From DSWT01 sp035415725 (GTDB lineage Bacteria; Chloroflexota; Anaerolineae; B4-G1; SLSP01): a stretch of DNA of 14,403 bases. A model generated the notes under the pieces. That model was not told where the DNA came from. It ran no database searches and saw only the letters and a list, made by a program, of their open reading frames with translations. Made by a program: the position numbers and the translations under genes. Positions 13,839-14,403 of this stretch are shown in pieces. The stretch lies in contig DAOOGN010000102.1 in NCBI GenBank assembly GCA_035415725.1, positions 1 to 14,403 on the forward strand. The letters run 5' to 3'. Each line of letters opens with the position of its first letter. The stretch's first letter is position 1.

Positions 13839-14226
13839 TTTTGTTGCATATCATGCAGGATTTCTGCAACTGGGTATGGCAGTAAGGGCAGTAAAGGAAG
13901 TCACTGCGCACTTTGCCGCCGCAGGAAGGACAGGTTTCGATTTCTTCAATGGCCTGAAGGAGCGCTTCTTGTTCCAGGGCATGTTCGTAAGCCTCGGTGA
14001 GGGTCTCGTGGGGGCGTATCAGGAAATAGAGGATCAACCCCGGCAAGGTTAAAACGGCGACCATCAACGTGGCTAACAATTGGGTGGCGATGTCCCGCGT
14101 TCGGGAACGAATATCGCGGAAAGTCCAAAGCACCATTCCTAACCACACACTGGTCACAAAGACGGCGACGACCAGGGTGAGAATCGTCACAACCTGCGGC
14201 AGTAATTCCAGCAGTTGATCTATCAT
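13720..14226 (-). CDS. Two-helix membrane protein with double zinc ribbon (168 aa)
   Basis: The start is ATG at 14226 (AGGAGA 5 bases upstream). The reading frame extends to 14316, but that would begin upstream of the predicted promoter. Two helices (about 11-35 and 49-70) form a hairpin with a basic connecting loop (RDIRSRTRD), then an acidic segment (74-97) leads to two zinc ribbons: CPSC at 99-102 with CPYC at 113-116, and CMIC at 124-127 with CPYC at 138-141. Such zinc-ribbon membrane proteins of unknown function are common in Chloroflexota. The last 39 codons, including the final CPYC, overlap the 3' end of pyk on the other strand by 119 bases. It is not in the seven-gene operon but shares the theme of cytoplasmic zinc ribbons on membrane proteins. 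Confidence 0.88.
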   Translation of the reverse strand: MIDQLLELLPQVVTILTLVVAVFVTSVWLGMVLWTFRDIRSRTRDIATQLLATLMVAVLTLPGLILYFLIRPHETLTEAYEHALEQEALLQAIEEIETCPSCGGKVRSDFLYCPYCHTQLQKSCMICNKIIQLDWNLCPYCGASQGTHVVEPVLDREVELPAAAMPQP

Positions 14227-14275
14227 TTTTGTCTCCTGGTAAGCACAAACATAGGGTGAGATAGCTAACGCCGAG

Positions 14276-14303
14276 ATTATACCATTGCCCGCAGGGGAGG
14301 CAA
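14276..14303 (-). promoter_or_regulatory. Promoter of the double zinc-ribbon gene
   Basis: On the minus strand TTGCCT (14303-14298), a 16-base spacer and a consensus TATAAT (14281-14276). The predicted leader is about 40 bases to the ATG at 14226. This also argues against the longer reading frame that starts at 14316. The remaining sequence to 14403 shows no gene. Confidence 0.7.
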
Positions 14304-14403
14304 GAGGCCCTCTCATCCTCCTAACTCCCTTCTACCTTGCAAGCGGGGAAGAAAGAGAGCAGGATTGGCAGAATGATAGGATGAAGAAGGGGGCAAGAAA
14401 GAG

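Overview
The window looks like a chromosomal segment of a GC-rich, filamentous-type Chloroflexota bacterium (probably Anaerolineae or a relative). This is inferred from gene content: a MutL/GlmL-family ASKHA protein next to a barrel/KOW protein, Pro/Thr-rich stalk proteins, a membrane protein resembling DUF6754, and several membrane proteins with zinc ribbons. No 16S rRNA or other marker is present, so the placement is tentative. I see no tRNA, rRNA, CRISPR array, transposase or phage gene.

Layout. Positions 1-128 hold the end of a dispersed repeat. On the minus strand follow a NarL/LiaS-type sensor histidine kinase (129-1457), a lipoprotein with calcium-binding-type Asp repeats (1524-2657), a hairpin-rich intergenic region (2658-3023), and a Pro/Thr-rich protein with a sortase-like C-terminal signal (3024-3653) that has its own promoter. 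Next is the core of the window: seven tightly packed minus-strand genes (11394 down to 3881). In transcription order they are a 90-residue protein, a DUF6754-like membrane protein, a six-helix membrane protein, a 791-residue zinc-ribbon/PDWL-repeat membrane protein, a second six-helix protein, an ASKHA (MutL-like) ATPase-fold protein and a barrel/KOW protein. Genes overlap or lie 0-19 bases apart, so they are almost certainly one operon.

Upstream of that operon, about 550 bases (11413-11969) hold no gene but carry a MITE-like element with 10-bp inverted ends, a second copy of the multi-hairpin module, a second copy of the window-start repeat, and a near-consensus promoter facing right. This promoter drives rpmG (bL33, 11970-12134), followed by a terminator-like hairpin and a pyruvate kinase gene (12216-13838). 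The pyruvate kinase gene runs 119 bases into a convergent gene for a two-helix, double-zinc-ribbon membrane protein (13720-14226), which has its own promoter.

How the parts may work together. The seven-gene operon pairs a soluble ASKHA protein and a soluble barrel protein with four or five membrane proteins, one carrying about 13 copies of a short Trp-containing motif on a long cytoplasmic arm. No glutamate mutase subunits are present, so the MutL-like protein is unlikely to act in glutamate mutase reactivation. An envelope-associated assembly with an actin-fold ATPase, loosely like PilM with its membrane partners, is a speculative but testable reading. This operon is the best candidate in the window for an undescribed system.
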